A stretch of 64,000 bases of DNA from Siphonodentalium dalli (taxonomy: Eukaryota; Mollusca; Scaphopoda; Gadilida; Siphonodentaliidae): contig CP136064.1 in assembly GCA_032622095.1 (NCBI GenBank), positions 195,887,948 to 195,951,947 on the forward strand, read 5' to 3'. Below the pieces are notes generated by a model. That model was not told where the DNA came from, made no database searches, and saw nothing but the letters and a program-made list of their open reading frames with translations. This document shows, piece after piece, positions 1-12,585 of the stretch. Numbering within the stretch: the stretch's first letter is position 1; every line of letters starts with the position of its first letter. The position numbers were made by a program, and so were the translations under genes.

Positions 1-1600
1 TGTTAGTGGAATGACACATTCCTCTAGTTGGCATAGTGCCTGAATTTTAAGTTTTTAACTGATTTATTCACCCGAACAAGTCCATAATATGTCATTAAAT
101 ATGGGGTGGGTTTCAGTTTCATCTACTCGAGTTAATTTTGAATTTCCCTTCAGTTTGTACGTATAGCTTCACCTGCAATGCTATCACATTCGAATATTGA
201 AATAACATGACATTTAGCATAACATTTTACAGCTGCAAATGATGTAGTCGTTAACAATTAATACTGCATAACTATGATATGTTAATTTTCTCCTGGAATC
301 ACCAAAGTTCGCCGTGTGTTATTTTCAATGCAGATATATCTAAAAATCTGGTAAACATAGTTATATATGACATGGTCTATAGCTGCGCATTATATCGAAA
401 TACATGTGTACACTATCGGTTCCATGAAATTAGCACAACATTCAACATTCGTTCAACATTCGTGTGAAGTTAGCACAACATTAAACATTCATTTAACATT
501 CAATTTTTCTTGCATGTACATAAGTCTTGTTAACGTGAATGGAATAAGTGTGTCGTATATATATAGTGCCGCTATCAAAATCAGAGTATTCGATACTGAA
601 TTTTGAGGATTTTTAATTCCGGTACAGAGAGAGGGTCCACATATATACCTATAAATCGGGCCCATATTTGCAGGGGTGTGTACACTCCCATATGCTACTT
701 TGAGTCACAATAGAACCCCCGCCATACATTCTGACTTTATCATTTTTCGAGGATTTTTGACTCGGGTAGAGCAGGGGGTGGAAACAAGTTTTTTTCCGGG
801 CACGTATGCCGGGGTGGGTGGGTGGTCGATAGGACCAACAAACAATTTTTTCCGCAACTCAAAAATATTTTTCCTGCAAGTCTTTTTGACTTTTTTTGCA
901 ATGCGTTTGTCTTAAAACACATCTATATGTCAATATTAACATGAATGACAAATTTCATGATGATCAGACAAACAGTATAGCCTGTAGCCCATGCTAATGG
1001 ATTGAATTTTGAAATCCAAGATGGCTGCTGGCAGCCATGTTTTTTTTTACCGAATGACCCCAAAATGACCCCTATTTACATGTCAATGTTAACATCCATG
1101 ACTAATAGTATGCACAGAAATTCATATACAGCTGTTTACAGTCAATTTCCCCCCGCAACTCTCTGTTTTAGTGTTAAAAGGGGGTGGGTGTCCAAAAATG
1201 GTCGGAAAAAACTGCCGAAAACGGAAAAAAAATTGGACGCGGGGGTGGGTGGGTCCCAACAAGGGTCGAAAGTCAAAAATCAGCATACGTGCCTGCAAAT
1301 ATTTTCTGACTCCCCCCTGGGTAGAGAGGGCAATAAACCCGTGATCGGATCGGGTGAGGCATGTGTACACTCCCGGATGTTACATTAATTCACCATTGAG
1401 CGCTCGTCTAGCATGTATGGTTTTCGGTGGCGAATGTTGAACAGAGAGAACATTCAACATCCGTACAACATTCGTGTGAAGTTAGCGCAACATTCAACAT
1501 TCGTTCAACATACAATTTTGGCCCAATCGTTGGGTTATGCTGTGCCCTCGCTACCCGAGTCAAAATCCTCAAAAAAATGACTAAGTCCGAATATTGAATG
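1..1600. repeat. AT-rich leader with diverged direct and inverted repeats
   Basis: No gene is visible. A short motif built on CAACATTCGTTCAACATTC occurs near 436-505 and again near 1448-1512 in the same orientation. A segment around 738-766 (GAGGATTTTTGACTCGGGTAG-like) returns inverted around 1550-1578. G-rich stretches occur near 813-827 and 1240-1255. The pattern suggests decayed copies of one interspersed repeat; I cannot name it. Confidence 0.4.
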
Positions 1601-1906
1601 TGACCATCATTGACCTTGACCTCGCTCATACGCTCATATAGGCACGTTTCTGGACCTCGACCGATCCGACTCAAATTTGGTATGTATACAGACCTACTTT
1701 GATCCAGGGAACAATATGGGAGGGTCCAATTTCACGTGCGACCGTGTCCTTAACATTGACCTCGCTCATATACGCTACTATACGCAAGTTTCTGGACCGA
1801 TCGAACGATAGACTAATTGTGTACAGACGCTGTATATTCTGCCCAGACGGATGCGATCACAAACAAATCCCTAAATACCCCGGCCGAAGTCGGGCACATC
1901 AGCTAG
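1600..1906 (+). mobile_element. Helitron-like 3' end, copy A
   Basis: The stretch resembles 14590-14861 over its whole length. Shared phrases include TGACCTCGCTCAT, TTTCTGGACC, a GGTCCAATTTCACGTG block and GCGATCACAAA. It ends in a small GC-rich hairpin (CCCGGCCGAAGTCGGG), about 8 bases, then CTAG followed by T. A terminal hairpin, then CTRR and T, is the hallmark of Helitron 3' ends. No Rep/helicase gene is present, so it would be non-autonomous. The 5' boundary is not defined. Confidence 0.4.
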
Positions 1907-1917
1907 TTAAATTCTAA

Positions 1918-2438
1918 TTAAAGGGACGGGCGGCGTTCGTTGCAGAAATATTCATATTTGTTCAAATCGCCATCAACAGAAGGAATATTAAAATATATAT
2001 AGTTTTGTTCATATGCCAAACATAATCAGCACGTAAATAATCAAAACATACGATGCATGGTGTACGTAGACAAGAGCCTGCATGCTCGTGTTACAGAAGT
2101 TTTGCTTCTGTTTGCATAACACAGCTCAATTATATTGGTTAATCACACAGAAATGATATAAACGCTCTTTATTATTATCAGGAAAACAGTAACAAATAAT
2201 GCTCTTTATGTTTACCATATCCGGATCAAAACAAAAGCCAGGTTCTGCAACGTTTTTTGCTTTTGTTTACATAACAAAGGAAAAAACATTTGACAATAAC
2301 ATACTGTTTATGCCATATTTCTGATTGGTATAAGAACAAAGTCTGTCTATAATTTACTATTCTTTCTGTTTATGGCGGTTTTTGACGGAGGAGAATATTT
2401 AACAGCATACCCACCGCCAACGCCGCCTGTATCTTTAA
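1918..2438. mobile_element. 521-bp TIR element, family GGCGGCGTT, copy 1
   Basis: It begins TTAAAGGGACGGGCGGCGTT and ends with the inverse, CGCCGCCTGTATCTTTAA. Two further copies lie at 36243-36756 and 36752-37213. The interior has no coding capacity. It carries a paired CGCTCTTTAT-like motif (2162 and 2199) and the phrase GAAGTTTTGCTTCTG. A non-autonomous DNA transposon (MITE) is the best reading. Its superfamily is unclear, since a clean target duplication is not seen. Confidence 0.6.
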
Positions 2439-4090
2439 CATAATAATAAAGTTCCGGCATTGACGTCGATATCATTGCGCTAAGCTATTGCGTCTTTATG
2501 CGTGCCGATAATAGACGTGTGACGTACTATAGAATCTTAGGCCGGGTTTAGGGCTAATTATGTGAAAAAATCGTTGGAAACCACAAGTGACGCCAGCGCT
2601 AGATGTATGACTATCAATTAAAGAGAGTCATTCTTGCTGCAAAATTATTATAGTTACTACTATAATATCTTGTCTGAATCACCCAACATGTGTAAATCTT
2701 ATATATGTCTAGGACATTCTATATTTGTCCGTGCTATGTTGGGATTTTTCGGCTCAAATAAGTTAACGGGAAAAAAGTAACTATACCCACCAGCAAGTAT
2801 CATGTTAGTGACAATTGAACATCCAAATAAAAGGTCGTTTGGTCAAAACTACCCAGAAAAAGTGACATATTTCGGGGCGTTGGATTTTTTTTCTTCTTCA
2901 AAACAGTAACATAGGATTATGGTTTGACATGCACCTCCCTGTGCATAAATCACACGGACGAGAAGGGTCGTAATTCCTTCAAAACCATCGGACCGGACCC
3001 ACATTTGAATTTGACGGTTGACCTGTATGTCCATTGGATTAATCAGCATGTCAAATTTGAAAGCAGATAGTAAGTTATCGTCCGGACACGGGAAATATTC
3101 TACAAATTCAAATCGAAAATAGTCATAAATGACTGAACTGGAGCCAAATTCGAACTTAACTGGAAAGTCCTCATTTGTAAAGCATATAATAAACTTCATT
3201 AAAATTGTTCAATCATTATTCAAGTTATCATCCGAACAACTAATGATTCTGAATGACATACGGGTGGATAAAGACGGATACAGCTTATCTCTATTATCCG
3301 CCTTCTATTGTGATACTATTATTTATACGTCATATATGTTAATAAATACACCGAATTCCGATCTGCAGGCAAACTTACCTGTAAGTGAGATAAACGCTCT
3401 TTATATTGACCATACTAGGAAAATCCTGACATTGAACGCTCTTTATTATATCATGCTGGTGCGATTTTACTGAAATCAATAACTCGAATAAGTCTTTCTC
3501 TGTACGTGGTATGCAATAAAGTTTTTATAAAAGTATTTCTCGTTTTTTTAGAGCTAGTTGATTCCTAAAAACGGACCGATATATATATGCCACGAGCATC
3601 TAATGTATATATAGAATATGTTTGAAATTTCACGCGTTCTCACTTGTAGACATTGATCGTGGCATTTTGGGATTTGGTATGTAAAATTGTCCCACATCGT
3701 TAACATATTCCTTCTAGATTCCAGATAGTCGGTACACAAATCCGCAAACAAACCGATTTATTGAACGAACTATATTTATTACTCTAATGTTTAGTCCCCA
3801 AAATGTACTTGCACGATATGGGCGAATGTGAGCTACAAACGGACATCGTTAAGGCTTGTCAGGTATGACACCGCGTAATGATTGATGATGCTGGCCAACT
3901 CCTGCTATATCGAAGATAAAGCGTGAGTCGTATCTATTACAACATTGAAAGACACCCTGAGATAATCTACAGAAACACGTGCAATCTAGCTTGAGATGTA
4001 GAATTATCACGCCAGCGCACCGAATTTATTTAGATAATTTGCGAGCTCGTCACAAAAACAAACGGCTATGCGAACGCCTGCTCTGCTTTG
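2439..4090. other. Intergenic, no gene recognised
   Basis: The stretch holds overlapping short ORFs on both strands (2849-3473) that look like nothing I recognise. They overlap phrases (AATTCGAACTT, ACCTGTAT) that recur near 8990-9020, which suggests repeat-derived DNA. A pair of ACGCTCTTTAT motifs sits at 3395 and 3437. Confidence 0.4.
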
Positions 4091-4099
4091 GCATATTCG

Positions 4100-4345
4100 C
4101 AGAAACTCTCTGATTGGCTTGTCGACGGTAGCGAGGGGTATAAGTGTTTATCTTTTTCGCAACTGGCCAATCAGAATTCAGTATTTGTGAAGAAAGTGTT
4201 GAGGGTTTGGTTCATTTGTTGAGACCATTTGTCAAAATTTATGGATCTTCGATTACATTTCAACAACTCCCTAAAGTTACCACATCAGATCTCAACTTGT
4301 TGGGAACGCGTCGACACGAAGTATTGAAAGGTATACTGCAGACGT
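4100..4345 (+). promoter_or_regulatory. Possible promoter/5' leader of the T-box gene, with inverted CCAAT boxes
   Basis: CTGATTGGC at 4110-4118 and GCCAATCAG at 4166-4174 form a perfect 9-base inverted repeat. Each half contains a CCAAT-box core. The stretch lies just upstream of the proposed first coding exon and is richer in G+C than its surroundings. No convincing TATA box is seen. This is inference from position and CCAAT cores only. Confidence 0.25.
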
Positions 4346-4529
4346 ATGGACATGCAAAGTTTGATAACGCGTCATGATCCGTTTGGAATCCCATCATTGG
4401 TGTCAGGGATTTCTGGATCAGACTCGACACCTACTCTCGGGATCACATACAATCTTCCGACACAACGGAACAATGACTGTCTTTACGAGTGGCCACCTGG
4501 ATCAGGCTATACACTCAAAAACATGGAAG
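4346..4529 (+). CDS. Tbx1/10: Tbx1/10 proposed coding exon 1 (N-terminal region)
   Basis: An open frame from ATG at 4346 runs 61 codons to a donor, GAAG|GTAATA, at 4529/4530. A second in-frame ATG two codons later has a purine at -3. The peptide is Ser/Pro/Thr/Gly-rich (for example GSDSTPTLGITYNLP) and non-repetitive, as expected of a disordered N-terminal region. The exon ends in phase 1, leaving one G. Exon 2 needs exactly one incoming base, and joining gives Ala (G|CA). The resulting intron is about 8.9 kb. The N-termini of Tbx1/10 proteins are poorly conserved, so sequence identity cannot support the assignment. It rests on phase, donor quality and position. Confidence 0.5.
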
Positions 4530-5269
4530 GTAATATATGAATACGCATAGCTACTAACTATTCGTCAACTAACATCTCGATCGAGAATTATATCATGGTT
4601 GCAAATGCGAAGGTATGTAGTCTTTCTAATGAGCGTAGTTTTTTCTTCTTTTTCTTTTAACAGGCAACCTAATATTCTAGTTACAGGAGCAGCCTTCGTG
4701 ATTTCCTTTGCAACCAGTGGCAACTGATCATGCAATATAGTAATGGCATATTAAGTTGGCGAGTTTTGCTGATTTAGCTGTGATGCTAGTAGAGCAAAGC
4801 AACGAAAATATAATGCTATTTTTCTCAAATAGTCAATTTAGTAGTATGTGATAAAAACCGAATCCAGAAAAATATATGCATGGAAACAGAGGCTCATTTC
4901 GTGGTGTACGTTTGCGATGATTCGCGGGAAGAATTTAAACGATATTACCAACAGTGCCATTGATTTTAATTGTTTAGATTATCCATAAACCGTGAAAAGG
5001 ACAATTTCTAAAACAAAAATAACGATACTATTTCTCAACAGTATAGTATCCCTAATAACGCATAATTCATAGCAAATCAACAGGACCCACACAAGCCATA
5101 TTATCATACCAGGATCAGTTGACTTTGGATGGGTTAAATATATACCGGGCTTCATGCTAATTCGTTGTTAGGTCAAAATATCACAATATAAAACTTTCAA
5201 TTCGCAGTCGTTGGAAATTCTTACCAAAATCTGCCAATGAAAGAATACAATTAACATTACTTTATTAAT

Positions 5270-5480
5270 AATATAGACTATATTATTATTATTATTATTA
5301 TTGGTGTTGTTTTCTTTACGAAATCACTCATGAAGAGGAATATTAGTGAAATGTTGGCGACTGAACCACAGTCGTAGCAACATTCTCTAGACAATGCGCA
5401 TAGATGTTACCTTGCGTAGTATTCTAGATGTTCCCAACCGCCCAGGGCGGTTTATTATTATTATTATTATTACTTGGCAT
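5270..5480. repeat. (ATT)n microsatellites
   Basis: ATT runs occur at about 5278-5302 and 5453-5473, separated by unremarkable sequence. Confidence 0.8.
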
Positions 5481-5639
5481 TTTGTAACAGTGTTACAAAT
5501 GTAACAAATGTGCGTCGGAGAAAAAAAAACACAATTCGAACCGTCAAGCCACAGAGTGGAATAATACAATTATTACTAGCTGTCTTTTAAAATTAAAACT
5601 TCTGCCATTTATCGCGTAGTTAGACAGAGAGGTCAGTCA

Positions 5640-6032
5640 TAATATTTTATAATATTTTGACAAGATATGTCCTATTGTCGCAATCGTTCTCGCTAGGTGA
5701 CGAATACCACACGATTCAAATTTGCCCGCAGTTAAGAGATCTGAGATTGAAATATATCAAACCGTACTACTGCAGCCGACATAACGTAATAAAACTTCAT
5801 GAACAATTTAACTCTAGCGGTACGAAAGCTATGAAAATACTATCAATATTTATCAAAAAGGCCCAACGTCAGATAAACCACTCCTGAGGCTTAACAACGT
5901 ATTACCCCCCCCCCCTCCTCCTCCTCCTCCACCCCATCCCCTGATTAAATCTAAATCTGATTAAATTAAAGCATTTCTTCTCAATATGTATTGTTATACG
6001 ATGAGAGTATCAAATAAATTGAATTGAATTGA
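5640..6032 (+). mobile_element. 5'-truncated non-LTR retrotransposon, 3' end
   Basis: The frame 5657-5887 encodes the C-terminal tail of a non-LTR retrotransposon polyprotein. It contains LGDEYHTIQICPQLRDLR, then KYIKPYYC and an ILSIFIKKA helix, the layout seen after the reverse transcriptase of many animal LINEs. The 7966-8281 fragment is a relative. After the stop come a C-rich run and then an AATAAATTGAATTGAATTGA tail ending near 6032. The tail has the short tandem form typical of LINE 3' ends. The rest of the element is missing. The clade is not assigned. Confidence 0.7.
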
Positions 6033-6159
6033 CTCGTGTGCATCGTATACACAAATACACGCCGTGCAATTGAAGCGTGTTTTGCAAGCTGCAAAATACT
6101 AATATATGAAGATAAAATATGTGAAGAAAATTCCCTATCTGATTTCACACCATAAACTA

Positions 6160-6693
6160 GTACTTGTGTAGATCATATCACGAATCTCTACTTTGGCTAA
6201 CGCCCGTAGAGATCATATTCCACCAGTACAAAACCATGGCACTTTTTGGAGTTTTGACAGGGAACATTATAAACTTGAAAAAATAACGCGGAGAATATCA
6301 TTTCTTAATTAATATCTGTTCCTTAATAATGTACCGTACATCACTACTTCACTCGAAATTGCATGCTTTTCTCTGACTTTTGTGAGCCGATATCGCAATA
6401 AACATTGAATTAATTACCCAGGATAAATCCCATAATTGTGTTCGACGCAAAGCACAATAGCTCAAAATTCACTTAAATTGTGAATTTTGAGTTGGGACCT
6501 TCACCTACAATGAAGTACATTATCAAGAAACAAATAATAACTAATAAGAATTATATTCCCCGCGTTATGTTTTCGACATTATAAGGTTCCCTGTCAAAAC
6601 TTTAAATAGTTCTCAGATTTTTTACTGGTTGAATATGATCTCTACTGGCGTTATAGCCATAGTAGAAATTCATGGCATGATCTAGTACTTGTA
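6160..6693. mobile_element. Mutator-like MITE, copy 1, with 9-bp target duplication
   Basis: The element spans 6169-6684, with long (about 190 bp) imperfect TIRs beginning TAGATCAT and containing AACGCCCGTAGAGATCATAT and CAGGGAAC. It is flanked by GTACTTGTG on the left and GTACTTGTA on the right (8 of 9 identical). Copies at 18286-19096 and 26141-26644 also have 9-bp duplications. Long TIRs plus 9-bp duplications are the classic Mutator/MULE signature. No transposase is encoded. Confidence 0.8.
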
Positions 6694-7175
6694 CTGCTTT
6701 TGTGCCCGAGATATAATTAGATCAAACAATAATTTGAACCTGCTTGTATGAGGTTTTGATGGTCAGGTATATAAACTTGCAATAGAGACAGTTTTATAAG
6801 ATTTAGACTTTATGCAATCGATGATTTGATGGTCATATAAAATATATAAACTTGCAATAGACACCGTTTTACAAGATTTTAACTTTTTGTAATCTCGATG
6901 TCGATGTGTACATTGCAACATTTTCCCAAGCCATGCTCTCCATATGTTTTCAAATGTTCTTAGAGAAATGAGACAAACGTTCTTTAATATACCACATCAG
7001 GAAAAAGATCAATACATAACGCACTATATTTTTCCAAGAGACCCGACTTTCCAAAATGATATGACATGATGGCGTTTTTCTGTGGAATACTGTGTCTGTA
7101 TTATAGTATTGATCGACCTCTCTTGATCCCCAGAAACGGAGCAGGACACAAAAAGAACGGTCTTCAAACCACGAC

Positions 7176-7186
7176 GGGGGGGGGGG
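7176..7186. repeat. Poly-G run
   Basis: Eleven consecutive G. It is one of eight C/G homopolymer runs of about ten or more bases in the window. Confidence 0.9.
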
Positions 7187-7634
7187 CTTTATTAAAAAAA
7201 TTACATTGTCTTCGTTCAATTGGATTGATGGAAACCAACGGATATATGCAAATCCCTGGCCATATAGTTAATTTACAATAATTGCACATTTTTCCTGCTC
7301 AAAGATCTATGAGAAGATTGCAAGATGTTAGCTTAACTTTAGCTTATTGTTTATTGCGTATCATGATGCGTATTCGCGCAGAACAAGAACATTAGTAAAC
7401 ATTGATGATGATAACATATATACATATGTACATGTCAAGTCCACACACTTACTACGTAAGATTACGATAACGATGTGGAATTTTATTAAACTGTAGTTGT
7501 TTATATTTATTCCTAATTCGTGAAAGCTATTGTATATCTATTTTAGTCCGTTGCTTTTAATAGTTCAATGACCAAATCAGTTCTCTTTTATATAAGACCG
7601 TCATGTGTGCCAAATGCATAAATGCTTTACAATA

Positions 7635-7760
7635 GTAGATATAAATATATATGCATATACACCTATACATACATGCACAACATACATACATATACACATA
7701 TGTGTATACATACATACATACACACATATATCCATTACATATATATATACACATAAGATT
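7635..7760. repeat. (TACA/TATG)n low-complexity tract
   Basis: Alternating TA/CA-rich sequence (ACATACATACATAT and similar). The ORFs on both strands here are artefacts of the repeat. Confidence 0.8.
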
Positions 7761-7965
7761 GTCCAATATGTTGTCATGGTCCTTGACATGTAAAACACAT
7801 TAATACACATTCCTACATGCATATTATATATATTCAATTACATTTATACAATATTATGAGGTGAAACTTCATTGTCTGCATATTGATATGTAATATGTAA
7901 AATTGTGTCATGCACAATGGTATAGGCATAATTCTTCTCTATAATTTCGAAGGGGTGGGCTTATA

Positions 7966-8281
7966 TCATATATCTCGCAGAGCTATTTTCACAAATATAC
8001 TAACCCTCCGCAGGATGGCAATATTGTCAATAGATACAAGAACATGGAATTTGTCAAGATTAGGATTTTCCCAGTAATATTGAGGGATTAATTTCTTTCT
8101 GATGTCTTCAATTTTTTTACAAACAATAATCAAGTGGTATTCATCCCCCAGAGCCTCTCCATATGAAGAACAGGTTCTCTTTTCCCGTGAGATGTCTTTC
8201 AATCGACCACTCTCAATTGCCAGACGATGATTTGCTGTTCTTATTTTGACTAAGTATTCTACTAGATGTCGGGGTGATTTC
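7966..8281 (-). mobile_element. Non-LTR retrotransposon C-terminal fragment, minus strand
   Basis: Read on the minus strand, it encodes a LINE C-terminal region: EYLVKIRTANHRLAIESGR, then SREKRTCSSYGE, then LGDEYHLIIVCKKIEDIRKK, and a final IFVKIAL helix. The TANHRLAIESGR...REKRTC...GDEYH...C layout is the zinc-knuckle-like tail found after the reverse transcriptase in many animal LINEs. It is related to, but diverged from, 5657-5887 (shared GDEYH, YY and PN positions). Neither the RT nor the endonuclease is present. Confidence 0.75.
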
Positions 8282-8813
8282 AGTAGATAACCATCGACTA
8301 CAGTCAGTGGTAATTTTCAAATCAGGCTTTATCGCTTTTATAAGGCTGCATTGACATACGCTGTCGAATCACGTCATAATTATTTTAAGAAATATTGACA
8401 TCTGACGATGTTTAATTTATTATATACAGTTGTCGAATTTGGAGCGCGAATTAACTTAAAAACACCTATATATGATATGAAATCTTGACACAAAAATTGT
8501 GATATTATTGTTAAACACACACAAAAATGTGATAAACACCAAAGCTGTCAAGTTTAACAGTTCGCGCGATCACCAACATAAGACTTTCCCTACACGTATA
8601 TAGAATGGTGACTTTATATGAATGTACACTTTCGAAGAAACATGTTATATTCTAGATTATCCTATTATTGTCTAATTTATTTTGAACATGCAAAAAGAAA
8701 ATGCGTAAAATATATAGACATTAATTGCAATCGATGTAGTTTGTAACGCAATAAATGGCAAATAAATGGCCGCTATCTATCTATAGCTATCTATATATCT
8801 ACAGACAACATGT

Positions 8814-8826
8814 CCCCCCCCCCCCC
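8814..8826. repeat. Poly-C run
   Basis: Thirteen consecutive C followed by AATAAA. Confidence 0.9.
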
Positions 8827-9066
8827 AATAAAGTGGTTTTATTTTACCGGTGGATTTTTTAGAAATGAAAAATATAATTGCGGAACAACAGTTGAATCAA
8901 ACCTTGCTTACAACTGTCTATGTTGTTAAGACGTCTGGTTTGTATTGATGTGTACAAAGTTATCATCCGGAAACCAAAATGATCGGCAAAACCCAAATTC
9001 GAACTTGACCTGTATTTCCCTGTGGCAAATTGTAAGTCAACAAGGATCATAAGTTCATAACATTTC

Positions 9067-9516
9067 AGTTAACCCTTTCAGTGCCAAGTCCGATTTGTGT
9101 ATCAACCCATATACCCTGTGCCAATGCATTCTCTTATATATGCGAGTGGTCGCCTCGCATATATAAGAGAATGCATTGGCCTAACTATTTTTCATCATTT
9201 GTTATTATTTTTTACAATTTTAATAATTTTTTCTTATATTCTTTAACATACTTATTTTGTAGGTTTAGTGCCAGGGAATCTTACGTTTTCATGGGCATCA
9301 AAATTATTACTATGAATACTTGGTGATAGTTTTGAGTTATAACTTGCCCCCAAGGTTTTATCCAGTTTGTTTTTTAAATCCGCTATAGCATTGCTTAAGC
9401 ATACCCAACAAAAATTAAACCCAAAGAAATCTAAAATATTTTTTTTTTTTTTTTTTTTTTTTTTAGGGCCGATTTTACAGGGCCGATGAGATCGGCCCCT
9501 GGCACTGACAGGGTTA
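9067..9516. mobile_element. TTAA-flanked (piggyBac-like) MITE with palindrome core, copy 1
   Basis: Left end TTAACCCTTTCAGTGCCA, right end TGGCACTGACAGGGTTAA. TTAA target duplications and CCCTTT termini are typical of piggyBac-type elements. Near the left end lies a perfect 27-bp-arm palindrome (9120-9146 and 9154-9180, loop of 7). A long poly-T lies near 9437-9464 and a small GGGCCGAT/ATCGGCCC hairpin near the right end. No transposase. Confidence 0.75.
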
Positions 9517-10295
9517 ATGTTTAAAGTTCTATATCAGGCGGAAACCATCTTCATAAAATCGACTTTGGGGTGCTCCCCACAATTTCGTACGGGAGAAGTA
9601 TTTTTTAAAGAACATGAACACTCTGTTTACGCTCTTCAATCATATTAAGCGATCATGGGATATTTGGGCGCCCACACAACATTCCAACACCAGATGGACT
9701 GCCTATTTTGAAAGTCGCCATGCAACTATCAAAATCTCCATACATGATTGGTTAAATATTATTTTTGTTTTGAAATCAAACAAATAGTTGCTTCCCGCGC
9801 GGTGTCAATATAAATATGGACATAAGGGATTTTTAGCTTCCATGAGCTTCCATGAGTTCTATCACTTTAATTGTGCTCTTATCGTCATATAGCATCTCAT
9901 CCGTATAATCAATTCTCGTATCTGTATTTGTAATTGTTTTATTGCTTTGAGTGATAAATGAAATATGTTTAAATCAAGAAATTTTATTTTTTGGGAAATT
10001 ATTCAGAATTATGGGAAGCGTATAAACGCAACACAACTGAGAGTTCCAAAGAGCGCCTATGATTCCATCGTCCAAAAGCAGCAGAGCTAAAATGAGCGTT
10101 TTCAACTGAGAGATTTTTGTGGTCGATTTCTGTGGATGATTATGTGGCTTTTCTCGATGTCTGTACGAATGATTTTGATTCGAATTATTTTAATCTTACT
10201 TTTACATGGTAAGCTGAAAATTGGCTTATAGGACTGAAATTTGAAATTTTCAACTTGTTGAAAAGGCCGAGGTTCGAGAATTTTCCCAGCTCGTT

Positions 10296-10355
10296 GTAAT
10301 TAAAATTAAAATGAATTTATGACTCCAGTCATAAATTCGTTTTCATTATAATTAC
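10296..10355. repeat. Imperfect palindrome
   Basis: Arms of about 30 bases meet at 10324-10327 (TTTATGACTC|CAGTCATAAA), with outer parts AATTAAAATTAAAATG and CATTATAATTA. It is not obviously part of another element. Confidence 0.7.
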
Positions 10356-10634
10356 CATACAGCGTCAAACAGCCTTATATATATTTGTCATGCCAGAGTC
10401 GAAACACAACCGAAGTTATCACGTCATCATTCAGTAGTCGATCTTCCCGATAGAAGCAAAATAACAGTCAGCAATAACAACTTCCTACCAAAAAGCTGAT
10501 GACGACGACAACGAAAAGATTATCATCTTCGCAACCAGAAAGAATCTCCATTAATAACTTTATTTTATTTTATAGTTTATTAATCAGTACCACTGACTGT
10601 AGTCGATGGTTCCAGCTCGAGATTACATTATCTA

Positions 10635-10835
10635 AAGGACTTTGTGTGCGATTTTGCTTTGCGCCACAATCATGGAATTTATCCCGGGTATAATTAATTC
10701 AATGTTTTTTTAGTTTTTTTTGCGATATCGGCTCTCTATAAAGTAACTAAAATACCTGCAAATTCGAGAAAATATAAAAGTTATTCCCTGCCTTGTTTTG
10801 GTAAATGTTATAAAGTTCCCTGTCAGAACGGGGTC
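10635..10835. mobile_element. Mutator-like MITE fragment
   Basis: GCGATTTTGCTTTGCG, GGAATTTATC, GCGATATCGGCTC and GTTCCCTGTCAGAAC match the central and right parts of the Mutator-like MITE at 26141-26644 in order. The outer end is missing, so this copy is broken. Confidence 0.55.
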
Positions 10836-11973
10836 GTCCTGTTCATCCGGCGTCTATTGTTTCCGATAGGTGTTGCGGTAGATGTCGTAATCATCAACAT
10901 CACAGAGCTGCCGACTATAGTTTTTATCACCACTGGCACTGGGAATTGGTGGTGATATCGAATTTCGCCGAGAATTGTGATGTCCGAATTTTAGGCATCC
11001 TCTCATTATAGCAGTTGGAAATGTAGCTGTCAGTGCATTTTGGGCGGCTGTCTCATATATAGTCTGTAAAAAATGATCTTGTACTAACGGTGATGTCTAT
11101 AGTTCAGCTGCAATTCCGTTTCACCGGGTTGAAACAATCGTTGGTATGTCTGTTGAGTTTTGAAAGGAAACCATATATACAACAAAGGACACGACGAAAC
11201 CAGCTGCTCACATTGAGAACATTCCTTATTTATATCTATATCGCTTTTTGTGCGATGCAAGAATAGACGATAATTGGATCATTGGAATTTTTGCTCCCCT
11301 GACATAAATTCAAACCGTGTTAAAACTTCATCATTTGAAAGTAAATATCTGGGGATCAAAACACATTAATGTGTTCATGAGCACCACCTAATTATTGCTT
11401 GGTATAAAACATGTATAGAGATTGTGGTTTTTCGTGTCAAATCGGATGATGGTTTCCACTAGATGACAGTGTTAACGTTTCAGCCAAATTCATTCACTGA
11501 TTTTGAGGCCTGCAGGCCACCCCGTGATCTTTAGCCAGCTAGATTGACACCAGTTGATCACGAAAATACATGAAAAATCATAGGTCATCCATGTGTTTAC
11601 TTTTTAAATAAATCCCCAAGTGTACGACAGGGCTATCCCACAGCCAAATTTTACCTGGAAAAAAACCCAGAACTACAGTAGCTAGTTGAATAAATTACTC
11701 ACTCACAAAAATCCATCCCCCCATTAATTCACCAGTTATACATTGTTCTGATATGATGTACAAATCAAATTAAAAAAAATTCATCATTTAATAACGTGGC
11801 ACATGTATCAGGTGAGGGCCATTCTTCATTTACCTTCACCTCTATTATTCCACGGTGCACTCGCTCCCCGACTCTGGAGCACATTTGGCTCCCTTATTCA
11901 TTTAACGGTTTAGATTGAGTAGTGTAAATTGGCGCAAAGCGCCTGAAGTGTTCGAAAATATCGAATGATCTGT

Positions 11974-11984
11974 CCCCCCCCCCC
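11974..11984. repeat. Poly-C run
   Basis: Eleven consecutive C followed by GAATAAA, a context like that at 8814-8826. Confidence 0.9.
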
Positions 11985-12585
11985 GAATAAACCATTGGCT
12001 TTCCTCAATATATTGAGCACACGTCTATATATAGTCTGTCTCCCGGCGCAGAACATATGGCATGAGCCATATTTACACTGGAAATTTGGCTATATCTCGA
12101 CAGTATTACAATTCCATGCAAGGCTTGAATGATAGACTTCTGGCTGTGGAATTTCAAGAATTAATTTGACTAATTCCGCAAATTCCTGTAAATGGCGTTG
12201 GACGCCAGGTTGGTTGCATGGACAGGCATTTGAGTGAATGACAACTTTGTATAAGTATACTATATATTCAAAAAAGTGCTATGACTAAGGCACTCTGTTG
12301 TGTTCTAAAGTTTGTCAGCTTCAGGATCCAACGGAATCACATGATAAGAGACGAGACACCGGCAGATAATTAATATGTTGATAACATTCTAGGTGCCAGA
12401 TAACAAGCAACATCTCAAAAGCACGGAAGTGTGTTGTATATATAAAAGAAAGTTTCATTTTCAATTATCTTTCTCGAAAAAAAAAAAAATTTGGGTTATA
12501 TCAATGGATTAGTTGGTGGAATGCGTGCGGCAATGTCGTATGGTATGTATAATGTTCATGTATTTGCATACATATACATTCATGT

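Noticed and set aside
813-1255. GGGTGGGTGGG runs as G-quadruplex candidates
   Set aside because: Each cluster has only three good G-runs plus a partial one; too weak to call.
2849-3473. Two overlapping frames of about 115 codons on opposite strands
   Set aside because: They share short phrases with a stretch near 8990, suggesting repeat-derived DNA; no domain seen.
4144-4377. 77-codon frame overlapping proposed exon 1 in another frame
   Set aside because: No recognisable motif, no suitable donor in its frame, and it conflicts with the frame that matches exon 2 phase. Probably 5' leader.
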